A DNA stretch of 64,000 nt from Saccharum officinarum (taxonomy: Eukaryota > Streptophyta > Magnoliopsida > Poales > Poaceae). This document shows positions 46,559 through 57,681 of the stretch, one piece after another. Every line of letters starts with the position of its first letter. Positions within the stretch are counted from its first letter, which is position 1. A program made the translations under genes and the position numbers. The notes beneath the pieces were generated by a model that saw only the letters and a list, made by a program, of their open reading frames with translations, was not told the origin of the DNA and did not search any database. Location of the stretch: the NCBI GenBank assembly GCA_020631735.1, contig CM036159.1:19631511-19695510 (forward strand), read 5' to 3'.

Positions 46559-48575
46559 GTAATAATAATAAAAATTAAAAAGTGACTTGTATGCGCTGTG
46601 CAGAGCTCCAAAATTTAAAAATAAAACTGGAGCCATTCATTTGGTTGTCCCAAGTAACAGTTTCATGAACCCTAATTGCAACCTATCAAAATTCTCAACT
46701 ATTTCATTGTACAACATTTATATTCTGTTGTCTTGTCTCCTTATGTGTAACTGGATTTCTCATGCACTCTGGTTTTGGATCCACTATATTAGCCTCACAA
46801 TGAAGTCTTTAATGCTATTCAGTAGTAAAAGACAGTTTTTCTTTTTCTGAAAATCCTGATTAATATGTGCATTTTCTTGTATGAATTGTTACCCGTTCTT
46901 TTTAACCATTTGTCTTGGTCATTGATTGCATATGCATCGTTAAACTTGGCTAGACTCTTAAGTTGCTTGATAGTCCATTTGTCCATAAACTATGTGGGTG
47001 TCAGCTCTATGTAGGTCCATGTACGATCATCCAATTCTTCCTACCAGTTTACAAAAATAGGCGGTACCTGTTCAGCTGTAGTTGCTTGAAGGGCAGGCCT
47101 GGTGCAGTTGGTTTATTGTGCTGAAAGCATCGTTAAACCCGGCCTGTTCGTTTCGCTGGTTTATTGTGCTGAAAGCACTGTTCGCTGGTTTGTTGTGAGA
47201 GAAAAACACTGCTGGATGGCTGCTGATTCTGCTGATAAGTCCAAACGAACAGGGCGACCAGGTCCTGGGTTCGAAGTCGTCTCTCTGCAGAATTTCTGCG
47301 GGGGTAAGACTTTGCTTCGGTTATTCCTTTCCCCTGACCCCACTCGTGTGGGAGCCTCTGGCACTGGGTCTGCCCTTTACCTGTTCAGCTGTAGCTGACT
47401 ATTAGTACCCTGATGGGTACCGATAATACTGTAGCTGTTGGTGGGGGGTGTTTTTTAAAATCTTTTTCTTTGTTCTTATACTCATGGTGTAGAATTTCTA
47501 CTGGTTGGGCCTGATGATTTTGGAATCTGATTACTTCTTTACACCATTACGACATTAATTGACTGTAGTCATTTGTTGCTTTATTTGAGTTGCTTGGATT
47601 GAATTAGTCTCAGGACTGACATAGGAGTATAGGACCTAAGGCCGCCTTAGCAAAATAAAAAATAGTCTAGAATTAGAAGTGTTATATACCAAATCTTCCA
47701 TGAACTCTAGACCAGCCCTGGGCCTTCTATAATGCTAACACACAAAGCTTTCGTGTGTTGAAAAAATCCTAGGTCAGCCAAATCTAGGTATCACAACATT
47801 TGCCCAAACTATATCACAAGGCACAGATGCCTATATAAATTCTATTTTTGTTGATACTATTGGTCTTGGATTTCATGCTTACAACTGGAAAAGGGTTTTA
47901 TATTTGCAGATTATGAACATGACATGGACATATAAAGCAGAGTTTTACTTCTATGCTTAGCAATTATTTATCTGTTGCGTTGGTTTACATTCTCTGTTAC
48001 TTCACTCTTTTGCAGGTAAAAGATACAGGCTGTGGAATTGGCCCTCAGGATCTACCTCATGTATTTACAAAGTTTGCTCATCCTCAAAGCGGAGGAAACC
48101 GAGGGTTCAATGGTAGTGGTCTTGGCCTTGCCATCTGCAAGAGGTAGTTCGATCTTACAGCTCCTTTCTTGTAGTTCCTTCTGAAAATGGTGTTCAGGTG
48201 TTGTTATTGGTGACTCGACTTGCTCCTATGCAACACAATTATTTATTTATTTTATGCATTGCCAGTATGGGACTCATTAGTGATAACTCGGTCATCAATT
48301 CTCACTAACTAATCAGCATCTCTGCAAAATTCTGTTGCAGGTTTGTTAGTCTCATGGGAGGGCACATCTGGATCGACAGCGAAGGAACCGGAAGAGGTTG
48401 CACTGCAACATTCGTCGTCAAGCTCGGCGTGTGTGACAATACAAACACCTACCAGCAGCAGCTGATCCCTCTAGTCTGGCCAAGCAGTGCAGACTCCGAT
48501 TTGTCTGCTCCGAAAGTGCTTCCCGACGGGAGAGGATCTACCTCGCTGAAATCTCGGTACCAAAGAAGCGTATGA
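43935..48575 (+). CDS. ERS1: Ethylene receptor without receiver domain, ERS1 type
   Basis: Five coding exons, 43935-44837, 45457-45825, 46154-46420, 48016-48143 and 48341-48575, join in frame to 633 aa with GT-AG introns. It binds ethylene through a copper ion at the ER membrane and represses the response by way of CTR1-type kinases. Cys4 and Cys6 (dimer disulfide) precede three membrane helices; Cys65 and His69 are the copper/ethylene ligands. A GAF domain covers about residues 155-300. The kinase part has a normal H-box ([17 protein letters not shown], His352), N-box ([19 protein letters not shown]) and G-boxes ([19 protein letters not shown]). It ends [10 protein letters not shown] with no receiver domain, which separates ERS1 from ETR1. 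Its N-terminus has no extra hydrophobic segment, so subfamily I. No damage is seen; MITEs lie in the introns. Confidence 0.96.
44876..45132. mobile_element. Degenerate Stowaway MITE in ERS1 coding intron 1
   Basis: Palindromic AT-rich segment with ends CTGCCTGCATTCTGA and GATGAAGGGAG, with TA on both sides. The inner phrase TTTGGTCAAACTCAAGACG is typical of Stowaway elements. Confidence 0.6.
45850..46097. mobile_element. Degenerate Stowaway MITE in ERS1 coding intron 2
   Basis: The ends CTCTTTCCATTCCAGGTTAT and ATAATTGGTAACAGATGGAG are imperfect inverted repeats, flanked by TA. AAACTTGTCTAACTTTGACC and TAAGTTTGGTCAAG lie on the two arms. Confidence 0.65.
46477..46570. repeat. (TAA)n microsatellite in ERS1 coding intron 3
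   Basis: About 30 units of AAT with one AGT variant, in the 1.6-kb intron between the third and fourth coding exons. It is likely to be length-polymorphic. Confidence 0.95.
47141..47254. mobile_element. Short MITE of the CTGTTCG family (copy 2) in ERS1 intron 3
   Basis: Starts GGCCTGTTCGTTTCGCTGG and ends AAGTCCAAACGAACAGGGC, with TTGTGAGAGAAAAACACTG inside. Related to 2954-3046, 54104-54233 and 60881-60996. Confidence 0.75.
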
Positions 48576-49047
48576 GCTTAGTGTAAATGATTGACGGCAT
48601 AGCGCCAAGTAGGGGACCGATTAGTGCCATCTTCTAATTTTGTTTGTAACCCTGTCATATCAGGCATATAATGTACAAATAATGTAAAGCAAATGGAGAC
48701 TGCGGCTGTGTATCTGGGTGGCAACGCTGACTTGCTGCATTGAGTAGTATATCCTACCAGCGGATTGAATTGCTTGTTCTGGGGGTGTGCCGCTCGCGCC
48801 CGTGTGCGACCCCCATAGCTCGTTGCTTGTTCTGTTGTAACTTGTAATCCCATATTGATCGTGTAATATGAAATTCAATGCAAATTCACGGTAACAAGCT
48901 GTTTTCGGCGCCCTTGCTCCGTCTGTTGGTTAAGATCGTGGATGCCAGTTGTATTGGTCTTAATTAAAGGCTAATTGTCATGCATGCAAATACACATGAG
49001 GCTAATTGTCATGTATGCAAGTACATATGAATATTTATCTGTGTGTT
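48576..49047 (+). other. ERS1 3' UTR and flank
   Basis: 3' UTR-like sequence follows the receptor stop. A plausible polyadenylation region is around 48860-48900 (AATATGAAATTCAATGCAAA). A short tandem duplication, GAGGCTAATTGTCATG, lies near 48970-49010. Confidence 0.45.
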
Positions 49048-49055
49048 CGAGCGGC

Positions 49056-49923
49056 CATTGTTTTCAGGTCGTCCGATTAATCACGATTAATCGTCCTGGT
49101 CACCCCAGGGACTCGATAAGGTTCCTCGACTCGACCAGTTCGACCAAAAACCTGGTCGTCCGATTAATCGTCGATTAATCGCGATTAATCGTCCGACCAG
49201 GCCATGGACGACCAGTTTGGGAACTTCTTGTTGGGTCTACTTTGTATTGATTTGTTGCTTGATTAGAACCATTAGATGGCTATTGGAGATGGAGATGGAG
49301 ATGGAGATGAAGAATTCCATTTGAATAATGATTTGTTGCTTGATTAGAACCATTAGATGGCTATTGGCTAGTTTTCCTACTTTGTGTTTACTGTTGAACA
49401 CTTGAACACTTTAGCTTATCTATTCTGTACTGAACTTGAACTTGGTTTTGTAATATGCTGGCAACTGGCTGTATGGCTGCTATGGTCTGCTAATTTGTAG
49501 CTATTTGCTAGTGCAGCAGTGCTGCTGTTAAGGTGTGTCAAGATCAAGACTGCATTAGTGTTGCTACTTGCTAATTATGGTCTTCTTTGGTCCTGTAGGC
49601 TTGCAGCAACAATTCAGCGAAGCAATGGAGTTTGGGACAGGAATTTGGACCTCTGGACAGTGTAGAAAAGAGAAGAAAACAACTCCCACAAGTAAGTCAC
49701 TAGCTAAACACTAACGCAGTCTTGATGCTTGCTTTATTGTGTATACTATATAGTATATATAGGTCTATATATATAAGTATATATGTCCTGATAAGGTGGA
49801 CGATTAGGTGGACGACCAGGTCGACCAGGGTTCGATTAATCGACCTGGTTGACGACTAATCGCGATTAATCGTCCGGTCGACCCCAGGGCGACCAGGTTC
49901 GACCAGCCGACCTGAAAACAATG
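49056..49923. mobile_element. hAT-type element with perfect 16-bp terminal repeats
   Basis: The ends CATTGTTTTCAGGTCG and CGACCTGAAAACAATG are perfect inverted repeats, bounded by a perfect 8-bp duplication CGAGCGGC (49048-49055 and 49924-49931). About 150 bp inside each end is dense in CGATTAATCG and TGGTCG/CGACCA phrases, as expected of transposase-binding subterminal repeats. The middle is AT-rich with an ATGGAG hexamer run (49285-49310) and a 38-bp duplication. No transposase is encoded, so it is a non-autonomous 868-bp copy that looks little eroded. Confidence 0.88.
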
Positions 49924-49931
49924 CGAGCGGC

Positions 49932-50630
49932 TAATTTTCATCGTGATCCACTCCGATAATACACGTGGATTGAGATGAATATATAGATTTCTAGATGCTG
50001 CATGGTTGCTTCAGGATCCAGCGTGGATTTCAAGGAGTATTTTCACGCCTGCATCCTGTGGAAAAAAAAAGAATATTTGCAAACAAGGTCTCACTTATGT
50101 GAAGGGAAAATATTGCTGAATGCCAGTTATAGGGGACACGCTAATTGACATTATTCAATGAAAGTCATGGATATGCCTTGCATATTTTGTATACATGAAG
50201 ATCATGGCTATGCCTTGCATTTTTGTTTTAGCATGTGGATCGTGGATTATAAGCTTGCGTGTTGTTACAATCTGCAAGTAAAGTATATAGTTCCCTGATT
50301 ATAACATTTGCAAGTTAACATAAAGACTTTAAAATATACTTTGGACGTAACATCTGGGTTACGGATGAAAGACGAGGTCAAAATCCGGTGTCTGATTAGA
50401 GACGGTACGTGGGGCCCACCTGGACGTGACTGAATGCCCAATTTCTGTTCTTTCGGCCAACATAATCCTCTGCTTTCCATCAAACTCATCGTCCACGCCT
50501 CCCCGGCAAGGTTGCGTGGCCCTAGGGTTCATCTCGCCGCCTCCCTCCACCTCTCGATTCCACTTCCCTGAGGCATACCGGCCGGCGAGATCAAGCGATT
50601 TTGCTGGCCAACCGATCGGTCAAGCCGACG
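49932..50630. other. Intergenic and upstream region of the coiled-coil protein gene
   Basis: AT-rich sequence, then from about 50400 a GC-richer leader that reads into the next gene. GATTTTGCTGG before the first ATG has a TTG at 50601 that also opens the frame, but the ATG at 50631 is the natural start. No TATA box is obvious. Confidence 0.4.
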
Positions 50631-53367
50631 ATGACGCTGGCATCAGCGGCGCACAAGATCCCGCTGGAGGTTGCGCACACCCTCGTCGAGATCGCTGAGG
50701 TCGCGCGCTACGCCTACCACCACCGCCCCGGCCACCCTGCAGACCACGACGGGGACCCGACTGCGCTGCCCGCGGGGGCTGATGGCGGCGGGGGCGCCAG
50801 CGAGGAGGCCGCGCGGCTGCGGGAGGAGAACGCCATGCTCCGCGCCCGACTCGCAGATGACCTGGCGCTCCTGCGCGAGCTCCACGGTGCGCCCTGCGTC
50901 TCCAAGGAGTGCCCTCCTGATGTAAGCATACTTTTATGTTGGTGTGACTGTTAGTTTTTCCCCCCTATGGAAGCTGGCACTAGCTTATACAGTTATTTAT
51001 AGTTAAAAAGGAATGTATGTCGATAATTTGATCCGCTAGAACTAAATCATATCCCAAAGGGTGTGGGCCTTATCCTTGCCCCAAATTAATTCCTAGTGTA
51101 TCTCGAAACGTAGATGTGATATCAGAGCCTCGGAGGGTTACAATCACCAATTCATCATGATAGATTAACCTTATTGTGTGGCACTTTCTAATATATCAAC
51201 TATTGCAGATAAGAACAAACAGAATATAATCAAAATTCGTTTTGTGCATTCTCATGCCCTGTCCACTTTATAGCTACATGTTTCTTATATATTGGGTTGA
51301 TTTTGTTGCTCATGGATGTGATTTTACAATTTAGCTGTACAACCGACTGATGGCGGCGGTCAACAATGCTAGCTTCCTTGCTCATCTCGAGAAATTACAG
51401 GATGAGTCAGCACGTGAACATAATGAACTATCTTCTGGCAACATGACAGGTTCATTCCTCGCTAAGCATTGTGAAGTTTGTTTCTAGGCTATGTTTTATG
51501 GTCACTGTTGGTTCTTCTAATACATTCTGCAAAGTGCGAGGAAACTAACTCATTTCCAATTTCTGCTTGAATGGAACTAGAGGTGGAAGTTGCAGACATT
51601 CCAGACAAAATGGGTAACGGGAAGAAAGGATCTTGGGTCTTGGTTGCTTGTGATACTGCTGGGGCTAATTTGGAGGAAATTAGTGGGATTGATGATGAAA
51701 ATTATGTCATAATCAATGAAGACGACATAGTCGATGGTATTGCCACCTTTGTTGCTAGGTGCATTCTTGAAGATCCAAAGTCCAAGGTACTTCCTTCTTT
51801 GAGAGTTTGTTTAGATGCTACCAATGGTTGATGAGCATTCTCTTCAGCACTTCTATGATGTCTAACTGTTTCTCAATACATTTCCTTCAGTCGTTATCGC
51901 CAGTGCAGCTCCAAAAGGGTACGTCTATCCTCCATGTGACCATGCTGCACTCAAACATTGCACCACTAAATAGCTGTCCGGGTTTCTGGGGTTCATCATT
52001 TCTGAATAGTTACCCACAATTCTCAACTTTGCTACTATATACTAAATCCGTTCCAATTATAGTTCATTTGACTCTTTTGACCCCAAGTTTGACCACTCGT
52101 CTTATTCAAAAATTTGTGCTAAATATCACTTCTTTTGTTGTGGCTTGCTTTATTAACAAAAGTTCTTGAAGAATGAATTAAATTTGACTGTGTTCACACA
52201 AATTTTTAGGGATTTAACTAAATTTGTGCTAAATATCACTTCTTTTGTTGTGGAGTATCTTACTATTACCATGCATGGATGATGATCAGACCCTTTTGTT
52301 TTAGGGATTTATCTAGTTTCTTGATTACTTGAGGACATATGAGATATAGCCATATATATGTCATTGCAAAAGATGTCAATCCTTATGGTACTTGAGAGTG
52401 TACACCTAGTGTATGATGCACACCATTGCTAGCAAAAGCTACTGGTTTATAGAAAATGTCTTTGCTAAAGTAGATATCACAGTTTAAGGATCCATTGCTG
52501 CTTTGATGAGGTTGTGTATGTGAATTGTGATGATTGATTAAATTGGTTTTCAGATTGCTGTTTGATGAACTTGTACTGGTGAAAGATATGTTGGGTACAG
52601 TTTTTTTTTTTTTCAAATTCTCATTAAATTAACCTTATAGATGCTCTGGGTGGTTTAACATGAATGTTAGACGGTATGTATGAGATTGAACTTGCTTTTT
52701 TACTTGCCACCATCAGTTTATTATTTGTGGATGAGTTTGAGCTATCTTCTTGTGCAATCTGATATGTTGTTGGATTTAACTTGTAAGCAGCTGTTGCAAA
52801 GGCATTAGATAGCATGAAAGCTCGATGGAGATGGTCAACCTTTTGGGAGGCTGGACAGATTATTTATATCTTGGCCACTTGGGGAATCACATTAGCAGGG
52901 TAAATCTCTCATCCTGTTTGCAGTTGAGCTTCAAAAGTTTACTCCACTCTACCTCTGTTTTGGATTTTGTTGTATCATTGCTCAAAACCTATATTTCTCG
53001 TTGTTCTTTAGGTATATGCTAGAGTATTTTTGCAGTGCTAACCTTCTACTGGTAGTTTGGTACTCATTAACATTTGTGATGGAATTAGGTCAACATATTG
53101 ACCTTTTTATTGGTTATATCATCATACTTTGCCTTAACTGTCCTTTAATGTACTACAATTATGTTAAGATTATGCTTAAGTGACTGTGTGAAAAAAATAC
53201 TTTCTTTATTATCTACAAATGTAAATAATGTGCGTAAAGCATGTTTGATGGTTCTTTTCACTGTTACCTTTTGAATTGGATGCAGGTTGTACAAGAGCCG
53301 TCATGTCCTGAAGGTGGCAGCAAAGGGTGCTGCTGCGTCTGCCAGATTTGTTATGAAGGCCCTGTGA
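50631..53367 (+). CDS. Conserved plant protein with coiled coil and C-terminal membrane segment
   Basis: Six exons, 50631-50921, 51335-51449, 51581-51786, 51891-51918, 52791-52899 and 53286-53367, join in frame to 276 aa with GT-AG borders and consistent phases. I do not recognise a named family. The N-terminus (KIPLEVAHTLVEIAEVARYAY) is amphipathic. Residues about 60-90 (EEAARLREENAMLRARLADD) form a leucine-zipper-like coiled coil. A middle region is acidic (DDENYVIINEDDIVDG). Then come WRWSTFWEAG, one hydrophobic helix (about 237-251, QIIYILATWGITLAG) and a basic, Ala-rich tail ending FVMKAL. Inference: a tail-anchored or single-pass protein of an internal membrane. A 28-bp microexon is notable. 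No defect is seen. Confidence 0.82.
52110..52252. repeat. Direct repeat in the long intron of the coiled-coil gene
   Basis: AAATTTGTGCTAAATATCAC...CTTCTTTTGTTGTGG occurs at about 52110-52143 and 52219-52252. A degenerate Stowaway-like phrase, CCGTTCCAATTATAGTTCA, lies just before it (52050). Confidence 0.75.
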
Positions 53368-53748
53368 GTGCAAAAGGCCCTCATGCGGGATCAGCAAGTT
53401 GCAAAATGTAAATACAAAAGCAAGTTGCAAAATGTAAATACAAAACTCGTCCCGTCTGTTGTACATATGTGGTTGTAATAACATGTTTTAATGTTTTATC
53501 ATGATGAAGTAATGATTGCCATTCATAAAAAAACCGTTTCATTTATTTTCGTTTTATATGGACGGTGTTGTAATTGCAGAAAAGCAATGGGTAAGATGAT
53601 CCCATGCACCAGTTGTATATGTAAATCCCGTTGCACCAGTTGTACATATGTGATTATGTGTAGAAGCGATACTCAGAAGTTGTGAGTTGTGACTAAACTT
53701 TAGTTTATGGGTTTATCAGAGTTGGGGGAGTAATTTGGACTGCTTTAA
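53368..53748 (+). other. 3' UTR and flank of the coiled-coil gene
   Basis: Contains a short tandem duplication, AAGCAAGTTGCAAAATGTAA-like (53394-53440). No other feature. Confidence 0.4.
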
Positions 53749-53883
53749 GCCTTGTTTGGATACATGTGTATGAGTGTATCCATCTCAATCCACATGTGTT
53801 GGAGTGGAATAGAATGAAATTTAGTTTAATTTCACTCCAATCCACTTCTAGCATATGCGGATTGAGCGCATCCAAATAATGCC
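53749..53883. mobile_element. Small TIR MITE (GCCTTGTTTGGAT family)
   Basis: Ends GCCTTGTTTGGATAC and GCATCCAAATAATGCC are imperfect inverted repeats. TTAA lies on both sides (53745-53748 and 53884-53887). The arms contain CCACATGTGTTGGAGTGGA and CACTCCAATCCACTT. Confidence 0.6.
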
Positions 53884-54103
53884 TTAATTTATAATATGGA
53901 AAATTCAACATATCTGTTTTTTTCGTCTGAGTTGATATACTACCTGTTTGGTTTTCTCATCCTAGCCTGTTTGAAAATTGTGATGTACATTTGGAGGGAG
54001 GGCTTGGGCATGTCCGCGGGTGCTGCTCGCATATTGTGTAGGCATGGAGAGTTGCTGACGCTGTGCCTTTGGTTTCTCTAATCGGGCTCCGTGTGATAGT
54101 TAC

Positions 54104-54233
54104 GGGCCCCGTTCGGCTGGAATTATAAGCCGGCTGAAACACTGTTGGCTGATTTTTTGTGAGAGAAAAATACTGTTCCGGCTGAAAAAAAACAAGCTGA
54201 ATAAGACGGATTATAAGTCAGATGAACAGGGCC
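54104..54233. mobile_element. Short MITE of the CTGTTCG family (copy 3)
   Basis: Starts GGGCCCCGTTCGGCTGG and ends GATGAACAGGGCC. The inner phrase TGTGAGAGAAAAATACTGTT matches the other three copies. Confidence 0.75.
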
Positions 54234-54239
54234 ACTGTC

Positions 54240-54400
54240 GTGTAAAAAACGTGATCATATGGAACACCCTTATTTTATTACTATTATGTGTATATGCTTG
54301 GTCTGAACTCTCAAGAGATAAAAACATGATCATATGGAGCATCCTTATTTTATCACAATTATATGTATTTGCTTGGTCTGAACAGATGAAGCCGGGTTGT
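54240..54400. repeat. Tandem duplication of about 75 bp
   Basis: ATGATCATATGGA(A/G)CA(C/T)CCTTATTTTAT followed by a TGCTTGGTCTGAAC phrase occurs twice (about 54250-54310 and 54326-54384). Confidence 0.75.
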
Positions 54401-54521
54401 TTCCATTATTTATAGAAAATATGTGTTTTCTTGAAAATATAAAACATTAACAATTTTAACATGTTCACTGAGAATTTCTTTTAGGTAACGCTGAGACTAG
54501 CCTGGGTGACAATTTCTTAGA

Positions 54522-55548
54522 GCCTGTTTGGCAGAACTCCACCGTTACAAAAAAAAAATGAATCTGAATCCTAGATTCACCTAGATCAATCATGGATCAG
54601 CTTCATCGTGGATCTGAGATTCACCAAAGTATTTGGTATAGCTCCACCATTCTGTCTATTTCACTGCCACTTGGGCCCCACACGTCAGGTCTCCATCTCT
54701 TTCTTCTTCCTACCGTGCAGATCGAAGGGGAGACAAGCGAGCGCATGCGCGAGGCCGGCCCAACGTGGCGGCTGCAGCAGGGCGGGCGCGCATGGCTTGC
54801 CGCGGGGCGGTCTGGAGCTCGCGGGACGGCCGGCGAAGAAGGCGGAGCTTGCGGCCATGACTTCTTCTTTCTCGCGCGCCGGTGGAGCATGGGACGGCCA
54901 CGACTTCTTCCTCACGCACCGATGGCAGGCATGGGGCTGACTGGTGGCCGCGGCGGCCCGAGCTGGCGTCGGGGCCCGTCGCGCCATGGCCAGGGCGAGC
55001 TCGTGGGGGGCCATTGCGGCCATGGCCAGGGCGAGCTCGTGCGGGGCGGGGGGTGGCGCGGCCATGGCCAAGCATGGGAAAGCCAAGCGAGCTCGGCGAG
55101 GGTGCGGTCATGGCTGAGGTGAGCTCGGTGAGGGCCAGAACGGGGCTTGCACGTGGCCGGGGAGGGCAGCGCGGCGTTCGGGGGCGGCTGGCCTCGAGCG
55201 GGTGGACCGGTCGGCAAGGGGCTCGCGTGGCCGGCGAGGGGCGGCCGGAGGCGGGCGGCGTAGCGGTCAGGGGCGGGCGTGCACGAGTGTCGCGATGGAG
55301 AAGAAGGGGGAAAGAAAAAAGGAACCGTTTTTTTCCCACTAATCAGTGGCACGGTGGATAATTTTCCCAACTCCTCCAAACTTAGATTTGGTGGAGCACC
55401 TCTTAAGCAGCTCCACTAATTTGGTGAATCTAGGGTCAGATCCATCCTTTTTGGTGGATCAGATCTACGGTGGATTTGGTGGAGTTAGAAGTGTTTGGCA
55501 AATAAAAGGTTGGGTGAATCTGGATTGGTGAATCTCTACCAAACAAGC
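54522..55548. mobile_element. 1-kb TIR element, PIF/Harbinger-like
   Basis: Starts GAGCCTGTTTGGCAGA and ends CTCTACCAAACAAGC, with TTA on both sides (54519-54521 and 55549-55551) as a 3-bp target duplication. Both flanking arms repeat GGTGAATCTGGATT, GATCCA and GGTGGA phrases. The interior (54700-55300) is GC-rich with frames open on both strands; CATGGCCAGGGCGAGCTCGT is tandemly repeated near 54984 and 55021. No transposase domain is recognised, so it is non-autonomous, possibly with captured DNA. Confidence 0.6.
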
Positions 55549-55783
55549 TTAGTTTCAAGCTAAGCAGGCCAATGCCAGCGATGCTACCAGGCCCTAGAAT
55601 GCATAATTGGGCCAAACCGGTTGGGCATATGCGGAGTCTTCTCACTCCTAGCTAGGCCCACGAACTTATTTTGCGTCCAGTCCAGTTTCCTCTAATCGTG
55701 CGCCTTCCGTTCGCAAACCCTTTTCGCCGCCTTCTCCAACCACGACGACGCCTGCGGCGGCGGCGGCAAAAATTCCCACAGCG

Positions 55784-56290
55784 ATGGCCACCAAATCCCA
55801 GAAGAACAAGAAGCCTACTACTGCCTCCAAGCCGTCTATCAACCCCAAGTCCCCTTCCTCCGAGAAGAAACCCAAGCCCCCGAAGCCCACCGAGGAGCAG
55901 CCGGAGCAGGCGGCAGCGGTCAAGCAGCCGAAGAAGCAGAAGGTGAGGGACGAGATCGACGAGATCTTCAGCGCCGCGAAGGCGGGAAAGAAGCGGAAGC
56001 CGCCGCAGCTGGAGGAGGCTTATGCCCATGGGGACAGGAGGAAGAAGCCCAAGGAGAGGGCCGAGGGGGGCAGCAGCAGCAAGAAGAAGAGCAACAAGGC
56101 GTCGGGGAGTAAGGGCAAGGGTCGTGTGGCTGACGACTACGACGAGGACGAGGAGGAGTTCGAGGAGAAGCGGCCGCGTCGGCGGACTGCGGACGGGCTC
56201 GCCATATACTCGGCCGATGAGCTTGGGTTCGGCAAGGCCGACGCCGGTGGCACCCCGCTGTGCCCCTTCGACTGCGACTGCTGCTTCTGA
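55784..56290 (+). CDS. DUF1764 family protein
   Basis: A single-exon gene of 168 aa starts at the ATG in ACAGCGATGGCC and ends TGA at 56288-56290. The N-terminal two thirds are very basic and low-complexity (Lys/Pro/Ser, KKRKPP, RRKKPKERAE), which suggests nuclear or nucleolar location. The C-terminus has the family hallmark: GLAIYSADELGFGKADAG followed by GTPLCPFDCDCCF at the very end. This matches the DUF1764 family (Pfam PF08576), conserved from yeast to plants and of unknown function. A Glu/Asp run (DDYDEDEEEFEE) separates the basic part from the tail. Length and end are normal, and no defect is seen. Confidence 0.93.
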   Translation: MATKSQKNKKPTTASKPSINPKSPSSEKKPKPPKPTEEQPEQAAAVKQPKKQKVRDEIDEIFSAAKAGKKRKPPQLEEAYAHGDRRKKPKERAEGGSSSKKKSNKASGSKGKGRVADDYDEDEEEFEEKRPRRRTADGLAIYSADELGFGKADAGGTPLCPFDCDCCF

Positions 56291-56808
56291 GTTCTGAGTT
56301 TGTCGGCTGCCTCTTCTCTGCCGGACGTGATTTGCCGAGGCTAATTCAGTGTAGTTGTATTTCCTTGATGAGTTCGGTGGCGAGTGTGCTTACATTTGTG
56401 CTCTGATGAAATGAAATTTTTTGTTCCTGTGCTGTTACTATGCTCCTGGGCCCTAGCTTAAAGGAATATTTCGAGGCTCGATCGAGGTATCCCACAGGAG
56501 ATGTTTAAGGAATATTTAGAGGCTCGATCGAGGTATCCCACTGGATCATTAAGAATTTACATTAACACATATAGAGTTTGTTGATCAGCCGTAGCTAAAT
56601 TTCTAGCGTTTCAATGCATCAAAATTTGTTGTATCATGATGGTGATCCAGGAACTAGAATGGAAATATGTCTTGCGCATGTTTTTGTGGGCATTGTATCT
56701 GACAAGCTCGATCTTTTCCTCTGTGGTAAATGAGGTTATTTTTCTTATTATTTGGCTGAAGAATATGTTCTAAAATAATGGGAGGAGCAACTCAGAAAGC
56801 TACCTCAA
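56291..56808. other. 3' flank of the DUF1764 gene with a short duplication
   Basis: The 3' UTR is followed by a tandem duplication, GGCTCGATCGAGGTATCCCA, at about 56475 and 56521. No coding sequence. Confidence 0.45.
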
Positions 56809-56999
56809 GGCCTTGTTTAGATTAAAACTAATTGCACAGTTTTGTAGTACTTTGTGAGACGAACATTTTGAGCCTAATTAATTAAGAGTTGAACAATTAT
56901 TTTCACAAAACAACAAAAATGCTACCGTACTCGGAGGTGGCACTGTCCGAATCGGTCACCGCCGAATCAACCACCCGAATCTGGTAACTAAACGAGGCC
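56809..56999. mobile_element. TIR MITE (GGCCTTGTTTAG family)
   Basis: Ends GGCCTTGTTTAGATT and AACTAAACGAGGCC are inverted repeats. The core phrases CGAACATTTTGAGCCTAATT and AGTTGAACAATTATTTTC mark it as kin of 3390-3631. No clear target duplication. Confidence 0.7.
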
Positions 57000-57229
57000 A
57001 ACTTGAAAAGATCTCGGGATATGCTGTTTCAAAGTTTGCTACTACGATTGATTGATTTGAGAAAAAAATATATTGTCAGAGCCCAGGGGGAAGGGGATGC
57101 TAGATTACACAACACAACTCTTGAAGGCTTCAATCATGCCCATGCCCTTCTGTTTGTCGGCGGGGCTTTCTTGTTGGCTCTGTCGATACATATTTTTTTG
57201 GTGATGTTGCTTACATTCTTTTTGGGCAT

Positions 57230-57472
57230 ACCTCAGGCCTTTCACTTTCCCATCCCAACCCAAAATATTTCCTCTTCCACCCATCACATCAAATCTTTCG
57301 ACCCACGCATGGAGCATTAAATGTAGGTAAAAAGATAACTAATTGCATAGTTTGTCTGTAATGTCGGACGAATCTTTTAAGCCTAGTTAGTCCATAATTG
57401 GACAAATTTGCCAAATAACAACGAAAGATGCTACAGTAACTTTTCATTACTTTTCGCGAAGTGAACACACCC
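57230..57472. mobile_element. MITE remnant, right half
   Basis: Contains GAGCATTAAATGTAGGTAAA, GCCTAGTTAGTCCATAATTG and TGAACACACCC at its right edge, the layout of the same family, with a poorly preserved left end. Confidence 0.45.
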
Positions 57473-57681
57473 TCAACTGATGAAAATTTGGTGAGCGTTT
57501 TCTCACGCTGTGAAAATTGAAATTAGGCAGGAGTAAGCAATACCTATAAACTTTGCGTGCTGTGTGGTAGTATCAGCAATACCTATACAGATCCACTCAG
57601 CCAGCATGGAGAAGATAGCAGCCGTATACGCCCCAAACTTGCCCGTAGTGTTCTGGGAGCCTTGGTCAGAATTTGCAGTTA

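Noticed and set aside
43935..48575. ETR1/ETR2-type receptor
   Set aside because: The protein ends shortly after the kinase G-boxes without a receiver domain, and lacks the extra N-terminal hydrophobic segment of subfamily II.
54592..55361. Several overlapping long frames on both strands
   Set aside because: They lie within the GC-rich interior of a non-autonomous TIR element; no domain, and frames on all strands are equally open.
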